DNA of 64,000 bases from Pontibacter litorisediminis. GTDB taxonomy: Bacteria; Bacteroidota; Bacteroidia; Cytophagales; Hymenobacteraceae. The DNA is taken from positions 62,001-126,000 of the forward strand of contig NZ_JARDUA010000007.1 of NCBI RefSeq assembly GCF_029360645.1, written 5' to 3'. A program made the position numbers and the translations under genes. Below are positions 16,249-24,846 of the stretch, in pieces. The stretch's first letter is position 1. Each line of letters opens with the position of its first letter. The notes below the pieces were generated by a model that saw only the letters and a program-made list of their open reading frames with translations, searched no databases and was not told the origin of the DNA.

Positions 16249-16443
16249 CTAAGTTACAGAAGTATGGCTTACGCGGATCTTCGGATCCGTACCAGAGTAG
16301 GTTGCGGACACCGAAGCCCGCAGCAGCGGAAGAGGGGAAGAAGAAAAGTATAGCCAAACTCATACTTCAAAAAAAGAACAGAATTACCGAACTTTAGCAT
16401 AGGCCAAAATCCTTCTTATGTCTATAGTCTTGCGTCATAGTAT
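16249..16443. repeat. Hairpin with TTCG loop and upstream region of recN
   Basis: CGGATC-TTCG-GATCCG (16274-16289) is another member of the micro-hairpin series, with a UUCG-type tetraloop. The last ~70 bases before recN are AT-rich, and TAGTCTTG (about 16424-16431) is an imperfect -7 candidate. Confidence 0.5.
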
Positions 16444-18141
16444 ATGCTGATAGATCTCAAAATAAAAAATTACGCCCTGATTGAGAAACTGGAGATGAAC
16501 CCGTCGCCGGTGCTCAACATCATCACGGGCGAGACTGGTGCCGGTAAATCCATTATGCTGGGGGCCATTGGCCTACTGCTGGGCAACCGCGCCGATACCA
16601 AGCTGCTCTTTAACCAGGAGGAGAAGTGCGTGATCGAGGGGGTGTTCGATATCTCCAGTTACAACCTGCAGGAGCTTTTCACCAAGGAGGACCTGGACTT
16701 CGACAACCAGTGCATCCTGCGCCGCGAGATCAGCCCGAGCGGCAAGAGCCGCGCCTTCGTGAACGACACGCCCGTCACGCTGGATGTGATCCGCAAGATC
16801 GGCGAGAACCTGATGGACATCCACTCGCAGCACGACACGCTGCAGCTCGGAGACACCAGCTATCAGCTCAACATCCTGGATATCTACGCCGGCAACACCT
16901 CGTCGATGGGCAACACCACGTTCGACATCTATGCCGGTAATTTGTCTTACCTGCGCAAGTATAATGAGAGCTACCGCCAGTATAAAAAGCTGGAGAGCGA
17001 CTATAAGAAACTGACTGACCAGCTGGCACAGGCGCAGAAAGAGCACGATTACCATGCCTTTTTGCTCAGTGAGCTGGATGAGGCGGGCCTGCGGGAAAAC
17101 GAGCAGGAGGAGCTGGAGGAGGAGCTGAAACAGCTGGAGAACGCCGAGGACATCAAGCTGAAGCTGACGCAGGCGGTGCAGAGCCTCACGGAGTCCGAGT
17201 TCAACATCACCTCCGCGCTGAAGGACACCGTGCATACCTTGAGCCAGCTTACCGCGTTCTCGAGCAAGTATGAGGAGCTGCGCAGCCGCACCGAGAGCTG
17301 CATGATCGAGCTGAACGACATAGCCGGGGAACTGGAGGACGCCGAGCGCAACACGGAGGCCGACCCGGAGCGCACGTTGGAGGTGCAGGAGCGCCTGAAC
17401 CTGATCTACACCTTACAGCGCAAGCACCAGGTGCAGACAAACGGAGAACTGCTGCAGATACAGCGCGAGTTGGAGGAGAAGGTAGGCAGCGTGCTGAACC
17501 TGGACACAGCCATTGCCAACACCGAAAAAGCAATGAAAGCCGCAGAGAAAGAGGTGCTGGAGAAGGCAGCCATACTCTCAGAGCGCCGCAAAGCTTCTTT
17601 CGAAACCTTTGAGAAGGAGCTGTATACGTTGTTGGCAGAGCTGGGCATGCCGAACGCCCGCATCGTGATCCAGCACAACGAGGTAGCGCCTTCCGCCACG
17701 GGTACCGACGACATCAGCATCCTGTTCAGCGCCAATAAAGGGGCGCAGCCGCAAACGCTGATCAAAGCCGCCTCTGGTGGTGAGTTCTCGCGCCTGATGC
17801 TAAGTATAAAGTACATGCTGGCCGATAAAACCGCGCTTCCGACGATCGTTTTTGACGAGATTGACACGGGTATCTCAGGTGAGGTGGCCGTGAAAGTGGG
17901 CAAGATGATGCAGCAGATGGCGCAGAAGCACCAGATCATCGCTATCTCGCACCTGCCGCAGATTGCCGCGCAGGGGGACTCGCATTACTTTGTGTACAAG
18001 CACGACACCGAGGACCGCACCATCAGCCGCATTAAAAAGCTGAACGACCAGGAGCGCGTAAACGAGATCGCGCACATGATCGCCGGGGCCAACCCAAGCG
18101 ATAATGCCTATCAAAGTGCAAAAGAGTTGCTTTCACTCTAA
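16444..18141 (+). CDS. recN: DNA repair protein RecN
   Basis: SMC-like ATPase acting in double-strand break repair. The Walker A motif is GETGAGKS (about residues 29-36). A long coiled-coil middle contains ELEEELKQLENAEDIKL. The signature is SGGEFSRLMLS, and Walker B is PTIVFDEIDTGISG followed by ISHLPQIAAQGD. The length is 565 residues. An oddity is that DIYAGN occurs twice, at residues 146-151 and 161-166, bracketing TSSMGNTTF; most RecN proteins have this motif once, so there is a 15-residue insertion that looks like a tandem duplication. A repeat block precedes the gene. Confidence 0.96.
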   Translation: MLIDLKIKNYALIEKLEMNPSPVLNIITGETGAGKSIMLGAIGLLLGNRADTKLLFNQEEKCVIEGVFDISSYNLQELFTKEDLDFDNQCILRREISPSGKSRAFVNDTPVTLDVIRKIGENLMDIHSQHDTLQLGDTSYQLNILDIYAGNTSSMGNTTFDIYAGNLSYLRKYNESYRQYKKLESDYKKLTDQLAQAQKEHDYHAFLLSELDEAGLRENEQEELEEELKQLENAEDIKLKLTQAVQSLTESEFNITSALKDTVHTLSQLTAFSSKYEELRSRTESCMIELNDIAGELEDAERNTEADPERTLEVQERLNLIYTLQRKHQVQTNGELLQIQRELEEKVGSVLNLDTAIANTEKAMKAAEKEVLEKAAILSERRKASFETFEKELYTLLAELGMPNARIVIQHNEVAPSATGTDDISILFSANKGAQPQTLIKAASGGEFSRLMLSIKYMLADKTALPTIVFDEIDTGISGEVAVKVGKMMQQMAQKHQIIAISHLPQIAAQGDSHYFVYKHDTEDRTISRIKKLNDQERVNEIAHMIAGANPSDNAYQSAKELLSL

Positions 18142-18231
18142 TTAGTAATTGCTATATTGCTGCTTCGTTTACGGTATCTGATACTTTGTAACCCTAAACG
18201 CGAAAAAATAGCAATAAACAACTAGAAAGAG

Positions 18232-19044
18232 ATGGCCAATAATCTGCTTAAAGGAAAGAAAGGAATTATTTTTGGAGCGCTGGATGAGAAGTCCATTGCC
18301 TGGAAAGTTGCCCTGCGTGCCAAAGAGGAAGGTGCGGAGTTCGTGCTGACAAATGCACCGATCGCGATGCGTATGGGGGAGATTAACAAACTGGCCGAGC
18401 AGTGCAATGCGCAGATCATCCCGGCTGATGCCACATCGGTAGAGGATCTGGAGAACCTATTCACGAAATCGCAGGAAATCCTGGGCGGCAAGATCGACTT
18501 TATACTTCACTCCATCGGCTCCAGCCCGAACATCCGCAAGGGCAAGTCTTATGGCGACCTGAACTACGACTGGTTCCAGAAAACGCTGGACATCTCGGCG
18601 CTCTCTTTCCACAAGGTGATGCACGTGGCCGAGAAGCAGGACGCCATGAACGAGTGGGGCTCTATCGTGGCCCTGTCGTATATCGCGGCACAGCGCGTGT
18701 TCCCTGACTACACCGATATGTCGCATGCCAAGGCTATCCTGGAGTCTATCGCCCGCAACTATGGCTACCGTTTTGGCAAGCTGAAGAAAGTGCGCGTAAA
18801 CACCATCTCGCAGTCTCCGACCAAAACAACGGCCGGTACGGGCGTAGGTGGCTTCGATGCCTTCTACGACTATGCAGACAAGATGTCGCCGCTTGGCAAC
18901 GCCTCAGCCGAGGATTGCGCCAACTACACCATCACCCTGTTCTCAGACCTTACCCGCATGGTAACGATGCAGAACCTGATGCACGACGGCGGCTTCTCTT
19001 ACATGGGTATCTCCGAGGATATCGTAGATATGATTAGCAAGTAA
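18232..19044 (+). CDS. fabI: Enoyl-[acyl-carrier-protein] reductase (NADH)
   Basis: Last reductive step of each fatty-acid elongation cycle. The 270-residue atypical short-chain dehydrogenase has the FabI cofactor pattern (GALDEKSIAWKVA), HSIG (about residue 90), and the catalytic Tyr-x6-Lys pair in YTDMSHAK, followed by VNTISQSPTKTTAG. It is the triclosan-type FabI family. It follows recN by 90 bases and is closed by a strong terminator. Confidence 0.96.
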   Translation: MANNLLKGKKGIIFGALDEKSIAWKVALRAKEEGAEFVLTNAPIAMRMGEINKLAEQCNAQIIPADATSVEDLENLFTKSQEILGGKIDFILHSIGSSPNIRKGKSYGDLNYDWFQKTLDISALSFHKVMHVAEKQDAMNEWGSIVALSYIAAQRVFPDYTDMSHAKAILESIARNYGYRFGKLKKVRVNTISQSPTKTTAGTGVGGFDAFYDYADKMSPLGNASAEDCANYTITLFSDLTRMVTMQNLMHDGGFSYMGISEDIVDMISK

Positions 19045-19100
19045 ACTAAAGGTTTAGAGACGTGAAGGTCTGAGAAAGATCTTTGCTCTCTGAAGTATAA

Positions 19101-19140
19101 AAAAGCCCCCGGCCGCACATGGCCGGGGGCTTTTTGTTTT
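19101..19140. terminator. Strong terminator between fabI and the cupin gene
   Basis: AAAAGCCCCCGGCC (19101-19114) pairs perfectly with GGCCGGGGGCTTTT (19121-19134), with T-runs on both strands. It can serve fabI (plus) and the convergent cupin gene (minus). Confidence 0.92.
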
Positions 19141-19203
19141 ATTACTGATGCTTTAGTTTGTGGTGAAGCATCTTCAGGTCCCCACCTCTCCAATTTTCTG
19201 AAT

Positions 19204-19575
19204 CTACTCCTCCTCCCGGTGCACGGCCTCAAAATCAAAAGCCGGGATGCAGATAGACCAGTACTCGGCCTCATGGTCGTAGGGGTTGGCGTAGCGGATG
19301 CGGGCGCCTGCCTTGATGAGTATGGACTCGCCGGCCTTTACCTCCACCTCTTCCCCATCGATCTCGATCAGTTTCTTGCCCCGGGTCACGATCGTTATCT
19401 CGTCGAACTCCGGTGTCTGGTGCGGCTCTCCCCACTGCGGTGGGGCCACCATGTGGGCCACGCTAAAGGCGCTGGTGTGCGTGGAGGCATTACCGAAATG
19501 CTCTTCAATGAGTTTACCGTCGGTGGTGGGCACCCGGAACGGCTTGGTTTGCTTGAAGTACTTTTTCTCGCTCAT
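19204..19575 (-). CDS. Cupin domain protein
   Basis: A small cytoplasmic protein of 123 residues from the ATG at 19575; a longer upstream reading is unlike any protein and overlaps the next gene. The beta-barrel cupin pattern is visible: PQWGEPHQTPEFDEITIVTRGKK (motif 1 region, with His and Glu as possible metal ligands), EVKAGESILIKAGARIRYANP (motif 2 region), then EYWSICIPAF. The substrate is unknown. The sequence resembles single-domain cupins rather than a cupin enzyme of known pathway. Confidence 0.78.
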   Translation of the reverse strand: MSEKKYFKQTKPFRVPTTDGKLIEEHFGNASTHTSAFSVAHMVAPPQWGEPHQTPEFDEITIVTRGKKLIEIDGEEVEVKAGESILIKAGARIRYANPYDHEAEYWSICIPAFDFEAVHREEE

Positions 19576-19598
19576 GGTTGCTGCTCTTTTAAGTATAA

Positions 19599-19835
19599 CT
19601 ACTGCTTTTCTGCGCAGGCTCCTTGGGTGTAGGAGGTAACGCCGGCATTGTCGGCCACGCAAGGGTTGCTGTAGGTCTTGCCGTCGCAGCCGCACACCGG
19701 CTCGTACTGCATGGTGCAGATGGCGTCCGGGTTTATTTTGGCAGGGTCGATGCAAGTGGCCTGCGGCGTGTTGTTGTTTACGCAGGAAACCAGGCTGAGG
19801 AATATAAAAGCGGAAGCGGCAAAGGCTTTTTTCAT
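19599..19835 (-). CDS. Kazal-type protease-inhibitor lipoprotein
   Basis: A 78-residue precursor with lipobox SLVSC (Cys at residue 18). The mature part is one Kazal domain with six cysteines: C-x6-8-P..ICTMQYEPVCGCDGKTYSNPC...QGAC. The CGCDGKTYSNPC core is diagnostic of Kazal domains. It is expected on the outer or inner membrane facing the periplasm or surface, where it could block serine proteases from the host, competitors or the cell itself. Its target cannot be inferred. The start is supported by the signal peptide and a nearby -7-like element (19926-19933). Confidence 0.88.
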   Translation of the reverse strand: MKKAFAASAFIFLSLVSCVNNNTPQATCIDPAKINPDAICTMQYEPVCGCDGKTYSNPCVADNAGVTSYTQGACAEKQ

Positions 19836-19925
19836 AGTATATAGTTGGTTAAAAATAGATGTAACAGGCAGAAACCGGCTTAAACTTTAACCTGTACAGG
19901 TCCAGCCCGTATGTATCTGCAAGTA

Positions 19926-19933
19926 CAAAAATA
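19926..19933 (-). promoter_or_regulatory. -7 element upstream of the Kazal gene
   Basis: CAAAAATA on the plus strand reads TATTTTTG on the minus strand and fits TAnnTTTG, about 90 bases upstream of the Kazal lipoprotein start. No clear -33 partner is seen. Confidence 0.3.
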
Positions 19934-20016
19934 TAGAAATTAGAACGGATTCAGCCTGTCTTTTGGTATGGTCTGTTTGAACCCTATACTTCATATATCC
20001 ACTTTAAAATAAAACG

Positions 20017-20445
20017 ATGAACCAGATCAATAAAGACAGTGACAAGATTTTGGTCGCTACCCTTGCCGGTATAGGCCTGGGCGTGGCTGCAGGAGTGCTT
20101 TTGGCACCAAGAAAAGGAAGTGACGCTAGGGAAGAGGTGATGCGGCAGCTGAACCGGGCCAGCGACGAGGTGAACAGCAATGTAAAGCGCTGGACCTCCA
20201 ACCTGAAAAACAAGGGCAACAAAAACGCCGGCACCCCGCCGCAGGAAGAGTATGACCTGGTGATGCACGGCTCCTGGGAGGACGTGAAACGACAGATGAG
20301 GCAGAACTACGGCGAACTGACAGAGGATGACCTGAACTATGAGCCGGGCCGTGAAAATGAGCTGCTGGATCGCCTGCAGGTTCGGATGGGAAAAACGCGC
20401 GACGAGATCAAGCGCATGCTAAATGACCTGAACTTTCACTGGTAA
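20017..20445 (+). CDS. YtxH-like protein fused to a CsbD-like domain
   Basis: A 142-residue protein. Residues ~10-60 are the YtxH pattern: a glycine-rich membrane segment (ILVATLAGIGLGVAAGVLLAP) then RKGSDAREEVM. Residues ~85-140 (WEDVKRQMRQNYGELTEDDLNY...LLDRLQVRMGKTRDEIKRML) look like CsbD, a general-stress domain. Both families are stress-associated, and the fusion in one chain strengthens that link. It is the first of three YtxH-type genes in a row, followed by a plausible own transcript. Confidence 0.82.
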   Translation: MNQINKDSDKILVATLAGIGLGVAAGVLLAPRKGSDAREEVMRQLNRASDEVNSNVKRWTSNLKNKGNKNAGTPPQEEYDLVMHGSWEDVKRQMRQNYGELTEDDLNYEPGRENELLDRLQVRMGKTRDEIKRMLNDLNFHW

Positions 20446-20594
20446 GGTGCCTATGCCTGTACCTCCCGGATTTTTTCTGTGCTTTAAGGAAACTATAATA
20501 GAATCTTTTAGTATAGGTATAACTTAATGCTATATTAGCCGTTATTAATATATAACACCAAAGAGTTTAAAAAGATCATTAACATAAAAGGACT

Positions 20595-21005
20595 ATGAAA
20601 GACAATAGCGGAAAAGTTTTGCTGGCCATGCTGGCCGGTGCCAGTGCAGGTGTGATTGCAGGTTTGCTGATGGCTCCTGACACAGGCGAGGTTACCCGTA
20701 GCAGCATCAAGAAATGGGCTGGTAAAATGAGCAAAGACCTGGAGAAGAACCTGCAGGACGGCCTTGAGGAAATCAAGAAAATGAGCGGCGACACCTTTGG
20801 CAAGTCGTCGGGCAGCCAAAGCGGAAGCACTGGCGGCGGCACGGCCTCTTCTGGCGGCGCCTCGTCAACCGGAAGCACAAGCGGCACAGGCTCTACCGGA
20901 GGCTCTAGCTCTACCGGAAGCACTGGCTCTACCGGAAGCACTGGCTCTACCGGAAGCACTGGCTCTACTAGCGGTGCAGGTTCTACTGGCGGCGGCAACG
21001 CATAA
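20595..21005 (+). CDS. YtxH domain protein with Gly-Ser-Thr repeat tail
   Basis: A 136-residue protein. The N-terminal ~60 residues are YtxH-like (VLLAMLAGASAGVIAGLLMAP, then DTGEVTRSSIKKWAGKM). From about residue 72 to the end it is low-complexity GSTGS repeat, encoded in part by an 18-base tandem repeat (20907-20960). The tail length is likely to vary between strains by slippage. The function is unknown; the family is linked to envelope and general stress. Confidence 0.8.
   Translation: MKDNSGKVLLAMLAGASAGVIAGLLMAPDTGEVTRSSIKKWAGKMSKDLEKNLQDGLEEIKKMSGDTFGKSSGSQSGSTGGGTASSGGASSTGSTSGTGSTGGSSSTGSTGSTGSTGSTGSTGSTSGAGSTGGGNA
20907..20960 (+). repeat. 18-base tandem repeat inside the YtxH tail
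   Basis: Three consecutive 18-base units (unit begins GGCTCTACCGG; the first differs at its opening bases), encoding GSTGST. This is a slippage-prone in-frame minisatellite rather than a CRISPR. Confidence 0.8.
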
Positions 21006-21093
21006 GCCGGAGCTATTCTTTACAAGGGCAAACCGGTAACCTGAGCTGCAGTTCTACGAACACAGCTCGCTGAGGAGGTTCCCTTAATACCCG

Positions 21094-21130
21094 CAGACAG
21101 GCCTGCCCATTGGGTAGGCCTGTCTGTTTT
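21094..21130 (+). terminator. Terminator after the second YtxH gene
   Basis: CAGACAGGCCTGCCC (21094-21108) pairs with GGGTAGGCCTGTCTG (21112-21126), 15 base pairs with one G-U and a three-base loop, followed by TTTT. Confidence 0.88.
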
Positions 21131-21233
21131 AAGAGCGCATGTTAACCTAAAGCGCCTGTTCGCGTTATAGAAACTAGTGTTATGCCTCCCTAGCCACGAG
21201 GCTTTATGTATAAAGTTAAACCAAGACCAAACT

Positions 21234-21683
21234 ATGAGAACGCATATGGAATGCCGCTCCCTCGGGGAGAATAAATCGAACTACAGCACACAGGAGTCAA
21301 TCCGCCAGATCAGGCAGCAACGCACAAGCCACAAAACGCATAAAGGGAAGAGCAGCAGTAACGGCGGCGGTGCCATGGCCCTTGGGTTACTGGCTGGTGC
21401 AGCAGCAGGTGCCTTGGCAGGCGTGCTTCTGGCTCCGGATAAAGGCACTGTCATGCGCCGCAAAGTAACGGACCAGGCGTCTAAGCTGGGGCAGCAGGTA
21501 AACAAAGGCTACAGCTCTACCAAAGATAAAGTAACGGATTGGACCAGTAAGATGACCTCGGGGACATCTGACAGCGCAACGCAGGGTGCCGTGAAGAAAA
21601 GCCCCTATACTGACACCAACAAGTGGGATGATCAGGAAAGGGATAACATGACTAACACTGCCAGAAACACGCCTGGCGTATAA
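21234..21683 (+). CDS. YtxH domain protein
   Basis: A 149-residue protein from the ATG at 21234; a longer reading from 21177 adds 19 residues that do not look coding. Residues ~45-90 carry the YtxH pattern: glycine-rich segment MALGLLAGAAAGALAGVLLAP, then DKGTVMRRKVTDQASKLGQQV. Unlike its two neighbours it has a ~40-residue polar, basic N-terminus before the membrane segment. It is third in the YtxH row and is closed by a bidirectional terminator. Confidence 0.78.
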   Translation: MRTHMECRSLGENKSNYSTQESIRQIRQQRTSHKTHKGKSSSNGGGAMALGLLAGAAAGALAGVLLAPDKGTVMRRKVTDQASKLGQQVNKGYSSTKDKVTDWTSKMTSGTSDSATQGAVKKSPYTDTNKWDDQERDNMTNTARNTPGV

Positions 21684-21694
21684 GTATAAAGTAT

Positions 21695-21733
21695 AAAAAA
21701 GCGGCCTGCTATAGTATAGCAGGCCGCTTTTTT
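21695..21733. terminator. Bidirectional terminator between YtxH gene and lysS
   Basis: A perfect 19-base inverted repeat around a single central base (21714): A6 GCGGCCTGCTATA and TATAGCAGGCCGC T6. A- and T-runs on both sides allow termination in both directions for the convergent genes. Confidence 0.92.
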
Positions 21734-21750
21734 ATGTGCAAGAGCAGGAA

Positions 21751-23295
21751 TTACTGCTGCTCGTCTTCTTTCTTGTCGTGTTTCTCCGGCTTCATCTGCG
21801 GGAAGAACAGCACGTCCTGGATAGAGTTGGAGTTGGTCATGATCATCGTGAGGCGGTCGATACCCACACCCAGACCGGCTGTTGGCGGCATGCCGTACTC
21901 CAGCGCACGCAGGAAGTCCTCGTCCAGGGCCATGGCCTCCACGTCGCCGCGGCGGGCAAGCTCCAACTGCTCCTCAAAGCGGGCGCGCTGGTCTACCGGG
22001 TCGTTCAGCTCAGAGAAGGCGTTACAGATCTCCTTGCCGTTGCAGATCGCCTCGAAGCGCTCTACCAGGCCCGGCTTGCTGCGGTGTTTCTTCGCCAGCG
22101 GGCTCATCTCCACAGGGTAATCGGTGATGAAGGTTGGCTGGATCAGGTATGGCTCTGTCGTCTCTCCAAAGATCTCGTCGATCAGCTTGGCCTTGCCCAT
22201 GGTTGGGTCGGTGCGTATGCCCAGCTTCTCAGCCGTTTGGCGCAGCTCGGCCTCCTCCATGTTCGAGATGTCGATTTTGGTGAAATGCTCGATGGCCTCA
22301 AACATCGTGAAGCGCTTCCAAGGGCGCTGGAAATTGATCACGTTGTCGCCTACTTTTACCTCTGTGGTACCGTGCAGGGCGAGGGCTACTTTCTCCACCA
22401 TCTCCTCCACCAGCTCCATCATCCAGTTGTAGTCCTTGTAGGTCACGTAGAGCTCCATCACGGTAAATTCCGGGTTATGGAAGCGGCTCATGCCCTCGTT
22501 GCGGAAATCCTTGGCAAACTCGAACACGCCGTCAAAGCCACCCACGATCAGGCGCTTCAGATACAGCTCGTTGGCAATGCGCAGGTACAGCGTCATGTCC
22601 AGCGTGTTGTGGTGCGTTTTAAACGGACGGGCCGCCGCGCCACCGTGGATAGGCTGCAGGATAGGCGTCTCCACCTCCAGGTAACCTTTCTCGGACAGGT
22701 AGTTACGCATGGTGTTCACCAGCTGCGTACGCTTCTTAAAAGTCTCGCGCACGTGCGGGTTCACGATCAGGTCCACATAGCGCTGGCGGTAACGCAGCTC
22801 AGGGTCCGTAAAGCCGTCATGCACGATCTCGTTGCCGTTCTCGTCCACCTCGCGTTTCACGATCGGCAACGGGCGCAGCGACTTGGAAAGCACCGTCAGC
22901 TCCGTTACGTGCACCGAGATCTCGCCTACCTGCGTCACGAACGCATAGCCCTTCACGCCGATAAAGTCCCCGATGTCGAGCATTTTCTTAAACACCGTGT
23001 TATACAGGTCCTTGTTCTCGCCTGGGGCAATATCATCCCTGGAAACATAGATCTGGATACGGCCGGTGCTGTCCATCAGCTCGGCAAAAGAAGCCTTGCC
23101 CATAATGCGGCGGCTCATCAGGCGGCCGGCCAGCGTTACTTCCTGGTAGTTGTTCTTCTCCTTATCGTAATTCTCCTTTATCTCCTTGGCGGTTGCCGTA
23201 ATTTCAAATGTTTCAGAGGGATATGGGTTAATGCCCATTTTCTCCAGCTCTTCGCGCTCATGGCGGCGGCGCAATTCCTGTTCGCTCAGTTGCAT
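21751..23295 (-). CDS. lysS: Lysyl-tRNA synthetase, class II
   Basis: Charges tRNA-Lys. The 514-residue protein has an N-terminal OB-fold anticodon-binding domain ([21 protein letters not shown]) and the class II catalytic core: motif 1 region [13 protein letters not shown], motif 2 [20 protein letters not shown], and motif 3 [13 protein letters not shown] Lys-rich tail follows. The gene is monocistronic with a shared terminator at its end. Confidence 0.97.
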   Translation of the reverse strand: MQLSEQELRRRHEREELEKMGINPYPSETFEITATAKEIKENYDKEKNNYQEVTLAGRLMSRRIMGKASFAELMDSTGRIQIYVSRDDIAPGENKDLYNTVFKKMLDIGDFIGVKGYAFVTQVGEISVHVTELTVLSKSLRPLPIVKREVDENGNEIVHDGFTDPELRYRQRYVDLIVNPHVRETFKKRTQLVNTMRNYLSEKGYLEVETPILQPIHGGAAARPFKTHHNTLDMTLYLRIANELYLKRLIVGGFDGVFEFAKDFRNEGMSRFHNPEFTVMELYVTYKDYNWMMELVEEMVEKVALALHGTTEVKVGDNVINFQRPWKRFTMFEAIEHFTKIDISNMEEAELRQTAEKLGIRTDPTMGKAKLIDEIFGETTEPYLIQPTFITDYPVEMSPLAKKHRSKPGLVERFEAICNGKEICNAFSELNDPVDQRARFEEQLELARRGDVEAMALDEDFLRALEYGMPPTAGLGVGIDRLTMIMTNSNSIQDVLFFPQMKPEKHDKKEDEQQ

Positions 23296-23435
23296 GCGAT
23301 TTATACTATAAGTGACGTCTAAAAATCAAGCTGCAAAATTCGTAAATAATCGGCAGCTTTTAAAGGGTTTATTGCTGATTGTTAAGTGGCTCGGCTGTTA
23401 GCTGTGTGGGGGCAGAAAAGCAAAAGCAGGTGGTA

Positions 23436-23472
23436 ACAAAAAGGCTCCTGCAAGTATAAACCCGCAGGAGCC
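23436..23472 (-). terminator. Terminator of the 23.5-24.5 kb gene
   Basis: GGCTCCTGC (23443-23451) pairs with GCAGGAGCC (23464-23472). On the minus strand the stem is followed by T5 (complement of 23438-23442). The loop carries the AAGTATAAA word. Confidence 0.8.
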
Positions 23473-23495
23473 AAAAGAAGAAAGGAAAATATCGT

Positions 23496-24524
23496 TTACG
23501 CCGCCTGGCCCAGCTCGTAGTCCTCGCGGCCAAGCAGCGGTTTTACCTGCTGTTGCAGCCTTGTCTCCACAAAAGAGCCTTGCAGGTATTTCGGCAGCTC
23601 CTGCACAAACTCCTCATACTTCTGTAGCCCTACCGCCTGCGCCACAAAGCATTCATGGATGCCGTTCAGGTAGCTCACGATCTGCAGCAGCGACTCATGA
23701 AACAGCTTGAAGTCGATATCCGCCTGCACGAAGCGCTCGATCTCGCGGTGCGTGGAGGAAATGCGCAGGCGCGCCATCAAATCGAACAGCGTGGTATAGC
23801 CAATGCGCCAGGTCATTTGCTGCCAGTGCTGCGGCCCGAATTTCTGCAGCACCTCGCTGGTCTTGCTACTGCGTATCGCCGTAGTGGGGTTGCTCTGCAC
23901 CTGCTGCCGTACCGCCTTGGCGCGCTGGCGGCGGGTAGTGCGCAAGAACTGCCCAATCTGCGACTGCGCCTCTAACTCTTTGCCCGCAATCTGCAGGCCC
24001 GGCTTATAGTGCGCCAGGGGTAGGCGGTGTATGTTAAAGTCATCGTAATGGCCGGAGGCGTAAAAGCCCATTGCCCGCGGGTACGTGTTCTTCACGACCA
24101 GCCTGCCTGCCTCGCGCAGCACCCAGGCCTCGTTATTGGTTTTCACGCCACGGGTATACAGGAACGCCTGCAGACCGGCATACACGGCATAATAAGCCTG
24201 TGGAAAGGTCCAGTGCAGGGCATTGCGCATGTACTCCTCATCCCCTAGCTCGGCGGTGGCGCGCAAAGCATACTCCGTGCTCCAGCTGTTCAGCAGCAGC
24301 TTCTTTATCGCCTCCAGGTCCTGCTCATCCAGCTCCGGCTTCTGCTCATGCAGAATCGGCAACTGACCCGGAGCCGTTGTTCCTGAATTGTGTATATGGT
24401 AGTTTATCGCAAAAAAGTAGTTCAGAAACACCTGTGCAGGTATGGATTTCTGCCATACTTTATCAGCGCCTGGTGTCTCCTCCGGATACAGAGAAACCAC
24501 CTGTTCTTCATCTCTCTCTTTCAT
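23496..24524 (-). CDS. Unknown protein, possibly HEPN-like
   Basis: A 342-residue soluble protein without signal peptide or membrane segment. I do not recognise a family with confidence. A mainly helical middle section, PQAYYAVYAGLQAFLYTRG...AWVLREAGRLVVKNTYPRAM (about residues 105-150), has the AYYAxxxxAxAxL flavour of HEPN domains, but the RNase motif Rx4-6H is not evident. A basic stretch RTTRRQRAKAVRQQ (about 190-203) and a second helical region (RLRISSTHREIERFV...LYHES-type) follow. It stands alone with its own terminator; neighbours give no hint. Confidence 0.55.
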   Translation of the reverse strand: MKERDEEQVVSLYPEETPGADKVWQKSIPAQVFLNYFFAINYHIHNSGTTAPGQLPILHEQKPELDEQDLEAIKKLLLNSWSTEYALRATAELGDEEYMRNALHWTFPQAYYAVYAGLQAFLYTRGVKTNNEAWVLREAGRLVVKNTYPRAMGFYASGHYDDFNIHRLPLAHYKPGLQIAGKELEAQSQIGQFLRTTRRQRAKAVRQQVQSNPTTAIRSSKTSEVLQKFGPQHWQQMTWRIGYTTLFDLMARLRISSTHREIERFVQADIDFKLFHESLLQIVSYLNGIHECFVAQAVGLQKYEEFVQELPKYLQGSFVETRLQQQVKPLLGREDYELGQAA

Positions 24525-24846
24525 ACATATTCAACAAACCTTGTGCTGTAACAGTTGCATAAAAGCAGGAAAATTAAGCTATTTTAACGAGAATAAATGA
24601 TTGATTTACAGTGCGTTGTAATAAAGTGGTGTTGCTGCTTTTAGCCTTTGGAGAAGAGGGTTTTGGGCGTTTGAGAAGAGGGTGTATGAAGGGGGATTTG
24701 ACGTTGCTTAATGCAACTGCAGGAATTGTATTTTACTGGTTTTGTGGAATTGTGCAGCGCGCTTGCTTGTGGTTTTTTTATGGTGGCCAAAGCATAACCA
24801 AGTATGGCGGTTGAGGGTACACGAAGTATAAAAATCTTACCTCAGT
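24525..24846. other. Gene-free stretch with a direct repeat
   Basis: No credible gene. GAGAAGAGGG occurs at 24651-24660 and again at 24673-24682, a perfect 10-base direct repeat with a period of 22 bases (about two helical turns). It could be a regulator site for the downstream membrane-protein gene. Otherwise I see nothing. Confidence 0.4.

Noticed and set aside
15696..16289. Possible CRISPR array from the regular hairpins
   Set aside because: The units are 15-23 bases, differ in sequence and spacing, and no cas genes are present.
15905..16363. Minus-strand reading frame across the repeat region
   Set aside because: It covers the noncoding repeat; the frame is not kept in the other repeat copy.
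20907..20960. Tandem repeat considered as CRISPR or intergenic minisatellite
   Set aside because: It lies in frame inside a coding sequence and encodes a Gly-Ser-Thr repeat.
21736..23322. 528-codon plus-strand reading frame over lysS
   Set aside because: It mirrors lysS codon structure and has no family motif; lysS on the other strand is certain.
24611..24814. 67-codon reading frame upstream of the small membrane protein
   Set aside because: Low-quality composition, no ribosome-binding context, and it spans a direct repeat in an otherwise gene-free region.
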